Positions 35,140-47,011 of a DNA stretch of 64,000 bases are shown here, piece after piece. The notes beneath the pieces were generated by a model. It made no database searches. It saw only the letters and a list, made by a program, of their open reading frames with translations, and was not told the DNA's origin. The position numbers and the translations under genes are program-made. Each line of letters begins with the position of its first letter. The stretch's first letter is position 1. The DNA lies in assembly GCA_026075535.2 (NCBI GenBank), contig AP026548.1, forward strand, positions 3,286,001 through 3,350,000, read 5' to 3'. The stretch is from Tricholoma matsutake. Lineage: Eukaryota; Basidiomycota; Agaricomycetes; Agaricales; Tricholomataceae.

Positions 35140-36616
35140 TAACCATAGTTTTACCTTCAAAATAACCTGACTGTCACTGAACTATGAGTGATAAGCACAT
35201 TGAAGTTCAAATGAAGATGAAGAGCCATACTGCATACTATCAAAAAGAAAAAGTCAGCCCTCATGATAAAGATCTGTGCCAAACAACACTGACATGCCAT
35301 GGAAACATTGCAAAATGTTTGTTTGTCACCTTGTCAACATATTCACCAATAATAAAGTGTCCTCTCTTGCAGCAACTGGCATGATCAGTGGTGGATCAGA
35401 AGGGAAAGAATAGGAGACTCACTAATAATTTGTATCAGGCTCTGGTGGCCAATGTCTGAGGCTATAGCAAATAGTTAAAGCCATCAAAGGCAGAAGTGCA
35501 AAACTCATGTTTCAAGATGACCCCATCTAGTGTTGTGATGGTTGGGCTTGGCCTGAAAGCCATGGCTTAGGCCCAGCTTTGAGGGCCCAGGCTTTTGAAA
35601 ATGCAAGCCTGAGTGAAGATGGCTTTAGGCTGGCTTAGGCTGGACCTTGGCAACTCAGAGCTTAGTGACAAGGGAGGTGAAGAAAAGTAATGAAATTGAA
35701 TATATATGGATGGTATTGACATGTCAAGGTATAGATACATTAGTATATATATATATATACTACATAAAAGGTGTTAGCATACAGGTCAGAAAATAATGGA
35801 CATACCCACCTATGCATGAGCATCATTCAACTTCAAACATAAGATAAACTATCTAAAGATTGTTAGAAGTAAGTGATGGACCATGATGGATGGGGGGTAT
35901 CATCCCTCATTGCTACCCATTTCCACCCTGTGAGCAGTTGCTCGCAGCGGCAGTTGGGGGTGCTATGGTGATTGTGGTGGCCATCGTCTTGTCCCATGTT
36001 GTCGGGGTGCTTGATCATCCTCCGTTGTTGGGGCAGGCTCTGTGGTTATGAGATGTCTAGAATCTAGAAATTAATTGGTTAGTAAAAAGAAACAAGAAAG
36101 AGAAAAAAAATTACCTGGGGTTCAAACGACGATAGACATCATTTGAGTCCCATTCATGTGGTTCATCATTTCCCCCCCTCCCATGTCATTCATATTCATT
36201 GTGGTCTCATCATCATGCTGTTTGTCTCAATGTCCTGCTATTTGTTATCCAGTTCTTGGAGGAGTGGTGATTATACATTAGTTGAACAAAAAAAAATGAG
36301 AAAGTAATAAGAAAAAAAACATACCTATAGCCCAAACAATTTTCCTCGTCATTTGGAGAAGTACTTCATCAACCAGATTTTTGATGAAAGGCTATGAGGG
36401 AAGGGTAGGCAATAGCTCATCTGCTGGCAAGGCTATGGAGTTGAGGCAGATTCATGGGTGGCAAGGTCAGAGCTACTGGAGATGGAAGCACTGGAAAAAT
36501 GGGAATGGAGGGCAGAATGAGAGGCAAAAAAAGGTTGGGAACTGGTGAGAGTGTAAGAGGATCAATCATCTTATAACGACAACTACTGACAACAGCTACA
36601 TTACTATACACAATGG
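35140..36616. other. repeat-derived stretch (module C) with shared intron junctions
   Basis: At about 35529 TAGTGTTGTGATGG starts a GGCTTAGGC-rich stretch that looks like one end of a further hAT-type repeat; its partner end was not found. At 35929-35946 lies the stem-loop TGTGAGCAGTTGCTCGCA. On the minus strand an intron 36114-36064 (donor CCCCAG/GTAATT) and a second donor at 36324 (CTATAG/GTATG) repeat the exon-intron junction of hAT-like copies A and B. No long coding frame remains. Confidence 0.45.
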
Positions 36617-37603
36617 TGATGATGCTCAACCTGGAAACTCAACCAAAACCAACTAAACAGGTCTTAGGAGATATAACACGAGTCAGAGGAAGGTTGTGAG
36701 GTGGCTCCAAATATCACTGTGCTAACCAGAGGTCAGTAGATGTACTATGAAACATTGCGAAGTCCTGTAAAACCATACAAGGGAGTGCAAAACACAATGA
36801 AGCATTTTGAAATGATACAAAGGAATTTAGTCACGATGCAAAAGAATTCAAAAGCCTCGAAATGGTTTTGAAGGGCTCGTGAGATGATGACAATAGGTGG
36901 AAACAATGTAGAAGATGATGACAAAGCTGATAGACGATTGATGATAGTTTTGGGAGACTAAGTAGCAAAACAACAAAGTTTGCGGAATACTGGAGAGTTT
37001 TGGACTAAGGCTGAGCTAAGACTCAAGAGCAGAACCCTTAAGTTTGATGATATGCAATCAAGGAAGATGATTTCTTGCATTGTACGACAGTAAATACACC
37101 AAACTATATATGTTTTAGAGAGATAGTACTAAAAAGATAAAAGGCCATGAGGCAAAACATGTGGTAAACATAAGGCAGTGAAAAAGGTGTCAAAATCACA
37201 AAGTAAATGAGAAAATGATAAAAAGGAAATGTGCAATATACATGATATATCAAATCTCCTTGTCTTGTTGTTCCAATAAATCATGAAGATGTTGAAAAGT
37301 GCCTTGATGTGTGTTAAGGTGCTAGCCATTGTGTCTCCTTCCTTGTGTTTGTCGTAGTGGAAATGTGATATGTCAGTGTGTGGAATGTTGGGAATGTGTG
37401 TTTGAGGTGCAGTACAATAAGAATACAGCGGCTGAAGTCATTCAAAATGGTATGAAGTCTTTCGAAATGTTTTGAAGTGTTGTGTCATTGTTTTGTGCAT
37501 TTGTAGGCATTCATAAGCATTTGCGAAATCATAAGACATTGTGGGGGATATGTCCAAGTGTGATGTATTGTTTTCAGAGCTCAGCCGCAAGGTGGACCTA
37601 TCA
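36617..37603 (-). repeat. inverted LTR remnant of a Gypsy 2-type element
   Basis: Read on the minus strand, it begins TGATAGGTCCACC (at 37603) and ends GAGCATCATCA (at 36617), matching the starts and ends of the LTRs at 41139 and 50034. The purine tract AAGGGGGAGGA precedes it, as in Gypsy element 2. Only one LTR is left; gag-pol is missing. Confidence 0.8.
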
Positions 37604-37757
37604 TCCTCCCCCTTACTGAAATCCTGACTGTCCCAGTCAGCTGATTGGAGTCACGTGCCAAATCCATGATTGTATTGAAAAACCTATAAAGGTGACTCAA
37701 AAATGTCGCTCTTTTCTCTCATTCTCAAGTCACACTTGTCTCTTACATCCTCCGATC

Positions 37758-37877
37758 ATGTCGCTACTCCTTGAATTCTAAAATGACATCCTTGAACATG
37801 CAAAGGCCATACCTGAAGTTGGTAAGGTAGAAGATATTGACTTCAAAGTGTGGGGGCGTGATTTTTGTGAGAAAATG
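37758..37877 (+). pseudogene. first exon of the antisense gene, in the inverted Gypsy remnant
   Basis: This 40-codon exon starts MSLLLEF and ends DFKVWGRDFCEKM before a GTGAGT donor. It aligns without gaps to the first exon of the antisense gene in Gypsy element 2 (MSLLTEL...DFKVWGKGFCDRI, also 40 codons, intron in the same phase). By eye 19 of 40 residues are identical and many others are conservative. Codon 8 is TAA, so this copy is dead. The rest of the gene is missing because the remnant ends near 37925. Confidence 0.7.
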
Positions 37878-37924
37878 GTGAGTGTTGACATGTTTTCTGA
37901 GGTGCTTTTAGATGCTAACAACTT

Positions 37925-38560
37925 TTTGTAGTACAAATCTGACACATAATCTTCAACACTCATAGCAGCTAGAATACTGTAGTGGTCACCACAGACAAAA
38001 TCAGCAGGAATTGTAGCACATTGTCCATGGGGTGCTCACCCGTATCTTTGGAAAATTGTGCAGTCATCCTTGCTGGACTCATCAACGGTTATGATCATTG
38101 TAGCAACAAGATGATCACGTATAAAATCCCACCACTTTTGCTGAGCCTTTTCATCCTGCTCTGCAGCTGCCTTCCGAAGCATTTTGTAAGTAAGTCCAGC
38201 ATCTCTGATAAGCACATGAAGTGCAGTTCGAGACATCCCTGTATCATGTGTGACAGCAATCCAATCCTGGATCTTATCCAAATACATTTCTGGGGAGTCT
38301 TGCAGTGTAGACACAAGTTTCTTGGTTTGATCAGCTGTGAGAATGTGTGGTCGGCCTTGCAGTGGATTCTGGGGAGGGACAACACTGCCATACACTGCTT
38401 GATTGTGTTTCCACTGATAAAGGCTCACGATCGAGATGCTGAGAATGTCACAAACATCCTCCGTGATGTAATTATGATCTAGTAGCCAAAGTGCTCTCAC
38501 CTTGAGGTCTTCACTGATGTAGTGGAAGCCCATGCATCTCTGCCTTTTCACTAAGAGCAT
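37925..38560 (-). pseudogene. Tc1/mariner-type transposase, truncated
   Basis: From ATG 38560 the frame shows a helix-turn-helix part (YISEDLKVRALWLLDHNY, then ISIVSLYQWKHNQAVYG), a linker with LQGRPHIL, and the first catalytic block IITVDESSKDDCTIFQRYG. A TGA follows RYG; the sequence beyond it (DFVCGDHYSILAAMSVEDYV) still fits the family to about 37930, where similarity ends at the Gypsy remnant. The second and third catalytic residues are therefore missing, and the copy is inactive. Confidence 0.75.
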
Positions 38561-38729
38561 CTTGTGCTATCCTCCAAAGAATACCACTGCGTGCTTCTCA
38601 ATCTCAAGTCATCATCAGCCTGCAACAGTACACACAATGAAATATCTCACTCTCTATGGACCTCGAAGTTGTGCAATGGTCAAAATTGTAAAACCTGTAA
38701 ATGTTAAGGGTGAAGCCTCAACCACTCAA

Positions 38730-39370
38730 TCTAGTTGATGTCATTCGATGAGGTGCTTCCTCGACGAGTCATTCGGCACTAGTTTTACTCGGAGCATCCG
38801 ATGTAAGATAGGTAGTGCACTCTAGCAGGGTTTCTGTATAGAGTCATTTAGGTTTACGTACTAAGGGGCTTCCTTAGTGGTTTCAAGTAAGTTCGCGAGT
38901 TGCAAGTTAAGGCTATTAATTGCCTAGATCTAAACTAAGGACATCCCTACTACAAGTCGCAGTACTTATACTAGAAGGGAGGTCCTTATCGTCCAATCAG
39001 AAAGGTAGATGCGTATCAAGTAATAATAGAAGCAATAGGCCTCATGCCTTGCATGAGGTGTCCGATGTCACGGAGTGCTGCGGCGCAGCATATCAGGAAA
39101 CAATAACAGATAAGCCTCATGCCTAGCATGAGGCATCCGATGTCACGGACCTCATGTCAGGAGGCTATCATATCACAGCATGTGTAGGAGTGGGTTTGGG
39201 TGCATGGAGTCACCATGCATCAAGGGTGTCTTCCACAGGAAGAGGATCGAATGCATGCAGTCGGCATGCATCGTGTGTATGTCTGATGTCAAGGACATGC
39301 CCTAGGCATGAATCAAGGGGTGCCTCCTGTCTGGAGGGGATCGTCGGGTGCATCGGGTTCCATGAGTTAC
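38730..39370. repeat. hairpin-rich repeat, possible LTR-derived
   Basis: A row of short palindromes lies here: GCCTCATGCCTTGCATGAGG (39039), TGCTGCGGCGCAGCA (39076), GCCTCATGCCTAGCATGAGG (39114), then TGCATGGAGTCACCATGCA and GCATGCAGTCGGCATGC further on. The two CATGCCT hairpins are each followed by a TCCGATGTCACGG word. The upstream part (38730-39030) is stop-rich and resembles LTR sequence of basidiomycete retroelements. No partner copy is in the window. Confidence 0.5.
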
Positions 39371-39419
39371 AAGGAAAATTGTAACAGTAAAAGCATACTT
39401 GCACTCAAACCCCTCAAGG

Positions 39420-41004
39420 GCCAGAGCTCTGAATATCAATAGTGTTGATGCAACCAATGCATTTATTCCTCACAGGTCTCATATGTTGATAAACATTAAA
39501 ATTCTTGTTGGTAACTTAGGTTGAGCACGATGTTAATTTAGCTGCAATAATTACAAGGGTTTTCATGTGCTGGATTGACTGAATTGTTGATTGTACTCCT
39601 CAACACACTCTGAATGCCACTTCAGGTCCATAGTCTAGACGTAAAATAGCTCTTTAATATCTGTCCAAAAGACATGATCTTCATCATACATATGTTGCTC
39701 AAGCTGGCATGTCTAAAGATCGGTATGTCTCTGGAATTGTGTGAGAAAATGCATGGAGATAGTATGCCTGTTTTACAGTTCTTTGATTAAGTTTCCTTGA
39801 TGATGTGGGAGCCAATTGCTTGAGGGATATAATCTTTGCGCCGTCCTTGATAGTTTTAAGCAAAGTTTTGATTTTTTTTGTTGACTAGATCAAGAATCAT
39901 GAGAATCCATTGCCAGGAGAGTATATAAGAAAAATGAACAGTCTGGCTTGAATAACAAGTTGTTGACAAAAATGATATTCATGCATGGAATTAGTTTAGC
40001 TATGTATTTGTTGTCAAGCATGTCTCCTTTCTCTACTTTTATCTGGCTGCATTGCACACTCCACATATGGCATCTAAACAGGATCTGGGCTATCAGATCT
40101 TGAGCTAGTGCAGCCACATGGGGCACCAATTCAATTTCAATACTGATACAACCAGTTCATAGACTGATTTATGTTACAAAACTTTCTATACTAAAGCCCA
40201 AGTCCAAAAAGAGAGAGCTGGATAACAGCTGAGTTAGCTTAATTTTTCGGTCAATAAATGATGGCATAAGCTCTTCATATATGCAATTGGAAAATAGGAT
40301 ATAATTTGTGAGAAGACAGGTGTTTGGTCATATAAGCTAAGCATATGAATCCTGCAGGATCTGATCTTGTACTGCTCTCAAAAGTCCTCCAAAGGCAGTG
40401 TTAAATTCTGCAGAAGGTCCAAGCATCTTGTTTGCTAATGGTGATTTTAAGTGCAGGTATATACGATGAGCAGTGCGCGCTTAATAATAGTGCAAAGGCT
40501 AAATGCAACATTGTGAATGTGTTGGAAAATTATTAAGAAAGTTCTCGAACTTACATTTATACCTACCAAAAATTTCTGGGTTAAACATAATAATTTAGTT
40601 ATATATTTTTAACTATTTAAATTCCATAATTCCAATAAAATAATAAAAATTAATAAGATAAAACATGCTCTCATATTTAACATAATTTCAACTTTATCAT
40701 TAATATCTTTTTTATCTTTATTACCTACATTTGAAGATAATAAAATCAATACTAAAAAACTAAAAATAATTACAACAGATAAATATACATCCAATGTGGT
40801 GCATTCCTTTACATTCGAATGCATATTAAAGTGTACAGCAATCTCTTTGCACCGACGTATAGCCATGGTTTAGTAAGCTAGTCCCTTGAAGTAAAAGTGA
40901 TCCCTCACACTCCAGTATAGCTCTGAATGCTCTTGCCAAGTAACTACAGAAACAGTACTGATGTTGTAGTTATACCAGAACCAGTGCTGAAGCTGTCGAG
41001 CCAA
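39420..41004. other. no gene; AT-rich island at 40557-40800
   Basis: Most of this stretch shows no supported feature. Between about 40557 and 40800 the sequence becomes extremely AT-rich with sharp edges. On the minus strand it encodes a hydrophobic segment (VVIIFSFLVLILLSSN, then CFILLIFIILLELWNLN), like a mitochondrial membrane protein. A nuclear copy of mitochondrial DNA is possible; I could not name the gene. Confidence 0.35.
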
Positions 41005-41138
41005 TCAACGAGCATGCACCATGGCAGCTCTTTTTTTCACATACAAGCCCACTTGTGAGTAGCTTTGTGGATGGAGAACATCTGCAAGCTCAGCACTGTT
41101 GATGAGATTGAAGAAGCTAACAGCATCATCATGTATGT
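41005..41138 (-). pseudogene. downstream piece of the JmjC-like gene split by Gypsy 2
   Basis: Minus-strand frame DDAVSFFNLINSAELADVL to a stop at 41005. If the 10-kb element and a 4-bp duplication are removed, the frame continues directly from the piece ending at 51174 (EHIPDLH). Confidence 0.55.
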
Positions 41139-42258
41139 TGATAGATCCACTATGTGCTCTAAGCTCTGGAAATATCTCCAGAGGCATCAATATATCAAAA
41201 TGCATGCTCCCAACCCCTATGAACTCCATGACACCGCTCCAAAACTATTTCGATCAATTTCGATCAACTTTAATCAACTTCGAACTATCTCAAACAACTT
41301 TAAATGACTTCAAATGATATCGCAGCACTTTAAACGCCTTTGGCTGTCATACACCTATCGCACTGCCATTTAGATACATGCAGCATATCTTGTAGAAGTT
41401 AGTGCATCACATATCGAGCACCACTGGACATGAGGAGACACAACGACAGGATTTTAGGATGTGATTGTGGTGCTTTGATATCTTGATGATATATTGAATC
41501 AATGGGGACAGGTACCAGTGATAGATCATGCCTCTAGATGTTTCCCTTCTTATCTTCTTTCATTTATTCTATGATTTACAAAAATTCTCTATTGTTTTAT
41601 ATCTTGCCTCATGTATTCCTCATGTTTTATTTCCTTTTTAGTATCACTTCTCCCAAACATATATAGCCTTGTACTAGCTACTTAGAAAGACAGAATAGAT
41701 CGTCCTCTCACACCAATCATCTGATTTAAGAGCTATTTTCTTGAGTCCAAGTGTCTCAACTTAGTCTCAAAATTCAGTGTTTTACACTGAATTTTCTCGA
41801 ACTCCTTGTACTAGCTTCTCAAAACTATCGCATATCATCTATCCTCTCTCAACACCTTTCTATGTCCTCATAGTCTATTCTCAGCCATCATCGAAGGCAT
41901 CTTCGTCTTCTATAAAGGCCTTCGAACTTCATCAAACTTCATCGCACCTCTTCAAATACTCTTTGAACTTTATTAAATTTCCCTCGAACGTTATCGCAGC
42001 GCTTTGTATGCCCTCGATTGTTATCAAACTTCTCTCAAACATCATCACAATGCTTTGAATACTTTCAAACCTTATCAAACTTTATTGCACCTCATTGCAC
42101 CTCTTCGAACTTCATCGCACACCCTTTAGAGTCGTTTTCATATCTCTGGTTTACAGTGGTGATATTTAGTACCACCTTGCAACCTTCCTCTAACTAGTAT
42201 TATACTATTTGAGCCCTTATAGTGGGTTTTGTTTGGGTTTCCTGGTCAAGTATCATCA
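41139..42258 (+). repeat. 5' LTR of Gypsy element 2
   Basis: 1120 bp. Within it, short words such as GAACTTCATCGCACCTC recur in tandem (41930-42125), as does a related set near 41250-41320. It lacks one 20-bp unit that is present in the 3' LTR. Many sites that are CpG in the 3' LTR are TpG or CpA here. Confidence 0.9.
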
Positions 42259-42296
42259 TTTTAGAGCCCACCACGAGGGGTTTCTAAATCATTTCA

Positions 42297-43727
42297 TTGC
42301 CTAATCCATCTCGAATCTCCCGGCTTAGGCCAACACAAGCTAGAAACTTACAAATCGACACTCTCTACACCTTTGAATCTCTCAAACAATTGGGAGACAT
42401 TCTTATACCTGTTTCCAAAGCAGAATCGACTTATTGTCGACTATTCCCTTCACCAATCTTATCGCTCTCGACATCATCTTCTACCTCTTCGTCTTCATCA
42501 TCTACATCTTCATTCATCCTTCCAACAATTTCGACTCCTCTACCATCATTCACACAAGTTTTAACTCCTACTCCTAGAAACATCGCATTCATGACTACCC
42601 AAGCAACGATGCCAGCTCGTGGTCATTCCACGGCTCCAAAATCTGACCCTACCCACCCACAAGAACTTTGCAGATACTTTAACGAGCTCGAATTGCTTTT
42701 CTTGGCATGCAACATCACGAACTTGGAAGATATAAAGAAGCACACTTGTCGCTACCTTGATATCAACACCCCCAAGCTCTGGGAATCGATTTCAGAATAT
42801 GATGCTGGCATTTCATTCCAGAACTTTTGCACTGCCATTCACTAACTGTACCCCGGTTCCGAAGACGATTGGAAATGGTCAATTTCAGACATGGACAAAC
42901 TTGTCAGTAAACAACTTTGCATAGCTATTTACAATGTGAGCGATTTGGGATTATACTATTGGTCATTCTATAACATTACAAAGTTTCTATCTACTAAAGG
43001 CAGGATTTCCAACATGGAACAAAGCAGAGCCTTTGTCTAGGGTTTCCAACCAGGCTTATGGGCTAGAATTGCTCGACGACTCGAACTAAAATTCCCTGAT
43101 CACTACTCCAATGACCCCTACCCACTCAACAATATTCATGCAGCGGCAAAATTCATTTTAGCAGGATCTATCGGCTTGGATTCAACATCACTACTTAGTT
43201 CACATTCTTCAGCACCTTTGGCAATTCCAACAACATCGACATCTTCACCCCAAATTAAATCGGAAGACCTTACAGCAATCCTCAAGAAATTCACAGCCAC
43301 TCTTGTAACAGCTTTAGCAGGTTCGAAGACCATGAACACTACTCGACCTAACAGCAGATTTTGTTTGGACCAGCTCAAAACATTAGTTTGCATCTTTTGT
43401 GGGCTTACAGGACATTTTATTAGCAACTGTTTGGTTTCCCAGTCTTATATCAACAAAGGAAAGTGTAAGAAGAACACAGAAGGCAAAATTGTTCTCCCAA
43501 ATGGTCAATTCACTCCTCGAAGCATCTCTGGTTATTTTATCAAGGACAGGATTGACGAATGGACTCGACGAAACCCTACATCTAACCTTACACCTTCGCT
43601 AATGTATAATATTGCACCTTCAACAGTTTCTTTGATGCCATCCAGGGGTGTCTATCAAATTAACGACTTATCCACAATGGCTGAAGATCGTATCACACAA
43701 CTTGAACAAGAGATATATGCTTTGTGA
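42297..43727 (+). pseudogene. Gypsy 2 Gag with zinc knuckle
   Basis: A Ser-rich leader precedes the capsid-like domain (HPQELCRYFNELELLFLACN, DINTPKLWESI). A TAA after FCTAIH (near 42844) and a TAG after SRAFV (near 43040) break it. The domain continues with GFQPGLWARIARRLELKFPD and ends with CIFCGLTGHFISNC, a complete Cys-x2-Cys-x4-His-x4-Cys knuckle near 43390. A tail follows to 43727. Confidence 0.8.
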
Positions 43728-43760
43728 AGTGGTAGACCTTTTACATGAACTGATCCGAAT

Positions 43761-44697
43761 GTGCCAGCAGCTCCTACCTCATGGCCCTCGATCCCTGTGA
43801 TGGTCGAACAATTCATCCCGCAACTACCAGCACTATCAATATCGTCCACAGCGACCAACCCACCTACTTCGAATATGGCACCATCTTCGACCTCTGAGAA
43901 ACCATCGCGACCGGTAATACATCCCTACAACGGCGCTAAAGAAAACTCGTACCTACTTCCTCATGAATGCAACTTCACATTGACAGGCAAAGCGAAAGAC
44001 AGCCCATCATACCATACCCAAGCTCCCATTCAAAAGGACAAAATCAGTGAAGATGTCTTCACTCAATTGATGAAAACACTGATTATCACTCTAACCCCCA
44101 AAGAATTACTTTTGCTATCACCCAAAGTTCGTATGAAATGGAAGGAACAGGTCACTGCATGTCGTACCCAACAACCCAAAGGAAATGACGCTACGAATCT
44201 CCTTTATGATGACATATTCATAATTGACAACCCTTACAAAACCTATATTAGCAGTCTTTGCCCTGGAGAAATACCCGAACCTTTTATTGCAGCAAAGGAA
44301 TCACATTCTATTAGATCAGTTATTATGAACATCAACGGCAGAAATCCAGTCAAAAGCGTAGTCGATCCAGGTTCATCGATCATTGCAATGTCGGAAGAAA
44401 TCTGTCACGAACTCGGTCTCGCATATGATCCTTCGATACATATCCCTCTGCAATTGGCTAACGGTGGTATTGACCAGAGTCTAGGTTTGGCACAGAACAT
44501 ACCTTGTGAAGTCGGTAGCATCACTCTCTATATGCAGATACACATCATCTGTAATCTGGCATACGACATTCTGCTTGGATGACCATTCGACATTCTCACA
44601 GAGAGTATGGTCAAGAATTATCAAAACGAAGCACAGACGATAACTATATTTGATCCGAACTCGACACAATCCTGTGCTATTCCAACTATTCCCTGAT
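43761..44697 (+). pseudogene. Gypsy 2 aspartic protease region
   Basis: The active-site strand reads VKSVVDPGSSIIAMS. The usual Asp-Ser/Thr-Gly is Asp-Pro-Gly here, so activity is doubtful. The flap region and NLAYDILLG follow, then TGA directly before PFDILTES, where related elements have Arg. The part after the stop ends near 44697. Confidence 0.65.
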
Positions 44698-45133
44698 TTA
44701 ATTGATGAAGAAGAGTAGTTCGCGAGGATTTTCACAACTAGAGGATAAAATCTTGGAGAATAACCAGTGCGCCCTCATTATTTCTTTCGACCATTCTAAT
44801 TCCTCTATAACTATTGAGTACACTGCAATTATTCCCGATATTGACTCCTCGAACTCTTCGAACACCTTTTCCTTTTCTTCAATCTTTGTGAACTTATATT
44901 TAATGGCTAGTCGCCAGTATGCAACGTCTTTATCAGCCTCGATGGCCACCTCTATGCATGACTCCGCTATTATTTCCCCTCCCCACATCTCGTCAACCGG
45001 CCCTATATACCCAACCTTTGCAGCCTCAAAAAAGAAATACAAATCAGTCACACAGAAAGTTTGACCAGTTATTACTGAACTACCCAATTGATTTTGCATC
45101 ATTCGAACAATCACTGGCGACCCCCTTGAGCAA

Positions 45134-47011
45134 ATGCCAAAACTCAATCCTCACCCCCCATCATTTGTCCCTTCTCTCCAATATACACTCGAATGCAAAG
45201 TTATTATTGACAAAAACCATCCTGACAATTTTCTATGGCCAGAAGAACGAAAGCTTATGCACGATTTTATTCAAAATCACGAAATGGGTTTTGCGTGGAC
45301 CGAACAAGAACGAGGAAGCTTTTGCCCTGACTTCTTTCCTCCTATCGAATTCCCTGTTATTCCTCACACTCCATGGGTTGAATGTAATATCCCTATACCT
45401 CCTGGTCTGTACAAACAGATTTGCGAGATGCTGAAAAAGAAGATAGAAGCAGGAGTATATGAGTCGTTGAACTCGTCGTATCAGTCGCGATGGTTTTGCA
45501 TTGCAAAGAAAGATGCAAAATCACTTCGAATCATTCACAGTCTTGAGCCTCTTAATCAAGTAATGATACAGCACTCTGGCGTTGTCCCGATCCCCGAGCA
45601 TCTAGCTGAACAATTTGGCGGACGTGCTTGCAGTGGAATGTTGGACTTATATGTCGCATTCGATGAAAGGAAAGTCACAGAATCATCTCGAGATCTAACA
45701 ACATTTCAGACGCCTTTCGGAGTGCTTTGAATCGTCACCCTACCAATAGATTGGACGAACTCGGTCCCAATCTTACACGACAACGTAACATTTATCCTAC
45801 AACCCGAAATCCCTCATATCACCATCCCTTACATCAATGACACACCAGTTAAGGGTCCAAAATCAGAATATCAAACTATCGGAGGATCTTACAAGATGAT
45901 CGCTGATAATCCAGGCATTCGACACTTTGTTTGGGAGCATTTCAGGAATCTAAATTGTATAGTCCAATACATGAAGTATTGCAGAGGAACCTTTTCTGGT
46001 CCGAAACTTTACCTTTGCATTTCCAAAATAATTGTTCTAGGTCATCAATGCAATATCGAAGGTTGTATGGCCAATCCCACTCGCATCGCAGCAGTTAGCA
46101 AATGGGGGCCTTGTCGAAGCCTTACCGAAGTCAAGGCATTTCTAGGAACCATTGGAGTTTGTCATATCTTTATTCGAAACTTTGCTCAATGTGCTACAGC
46201 TCTAATACACCTTACGCAAAAAGATGTCCCTTTCAATTTCAGACCAAAACAAATCGCAGCACAGGAAGACCTGAAACAAGCATTGATCAATTCCCCAGCA
46301 ATTCGCGCTATCAACTACTCATCCGATGCCCCAGTTATCCTATCAGTTGATACCTCATACATTGCTATTGGCTTCTTTCTTATGCAATGCAATCCCAACA
46401 ACCTTTGAAAACGATATTACAGTCGATTCGGCTCGATCACACTTAACGACCGTGAATCCCAGTTTTTGCAAGCAAAACTCAAACTCTATGGTCTATATCG
46501 TGCTCTCGGAGCACTTCGATTGTACCTAATAGGGGTCCGAAACCTCATCATCAAAGTCGATGCAAGGTATATCAAAGGCATGCTCTCGAACCCTGATATC
46601 GCACCTAGCGCTAGCATCAATCGATGGATCATCTCGATCCTTACTTCTCACTTCACATTGGTTCATGTCGCAGGTACACATCATGGTCCAGACAGACTTT
46701 CGAGATGTCCTCCACAAGATGAAGATGATCAGTTCAATAATGAAAATGATTTTGGAGACTGGATTGACCGTCTTCACGGTTTTGTACACCAAATCAATCC
46801 CATTACGACTCGACCTTTCACTTCCTATCAAGTTTTGACACTCTCCCTCTCTTCAGATCTCAGTAAGGGGGAGGATCCGACCTACAATGATGTCCCACGA
46901 ACGAACAATGCGAAAAAGGAAGACGAAAGATTAATTCATGTTCAAAAATGGTTAGAGGATTTGGTACGACCTCCAGATTTATCAGATTCCAAATATGCTA
47001 CCTTCGTTTGA
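45134..47011 (+). pseudogene. Gypsy 2 reverse transcriptase and RNase H
   Basis: RT starts after a linker with PEERKLMHDFIQNHEMGFAW. It has GVYESLNSSYQSRWFCIAKK, CSGMLDLYVAFDER and, after a stop at 45728, TLPIDWTNSVPI and IPYINDTPVKGP. The catalytic Tyr-x-Asp-Asp is Tyr-Ile-Asn-Asp, so one metal-binding Asp is lost. The connection domain has VKAFLGTIGVCHIF. RNase H has VILSVDTSYIAIGFFLM, a stop at 46406, then the C-terminal half ending THHGPDRLSR. The Asp-rich linker leads toward integrase. Confidence 0.8.

Noticed and set aside
39030..39330. CRISPR-like repeat row
   Set aside because: The hairpins differ in sequence and spacing, and this is a eukaryotic genome; no repeat-spacer order.
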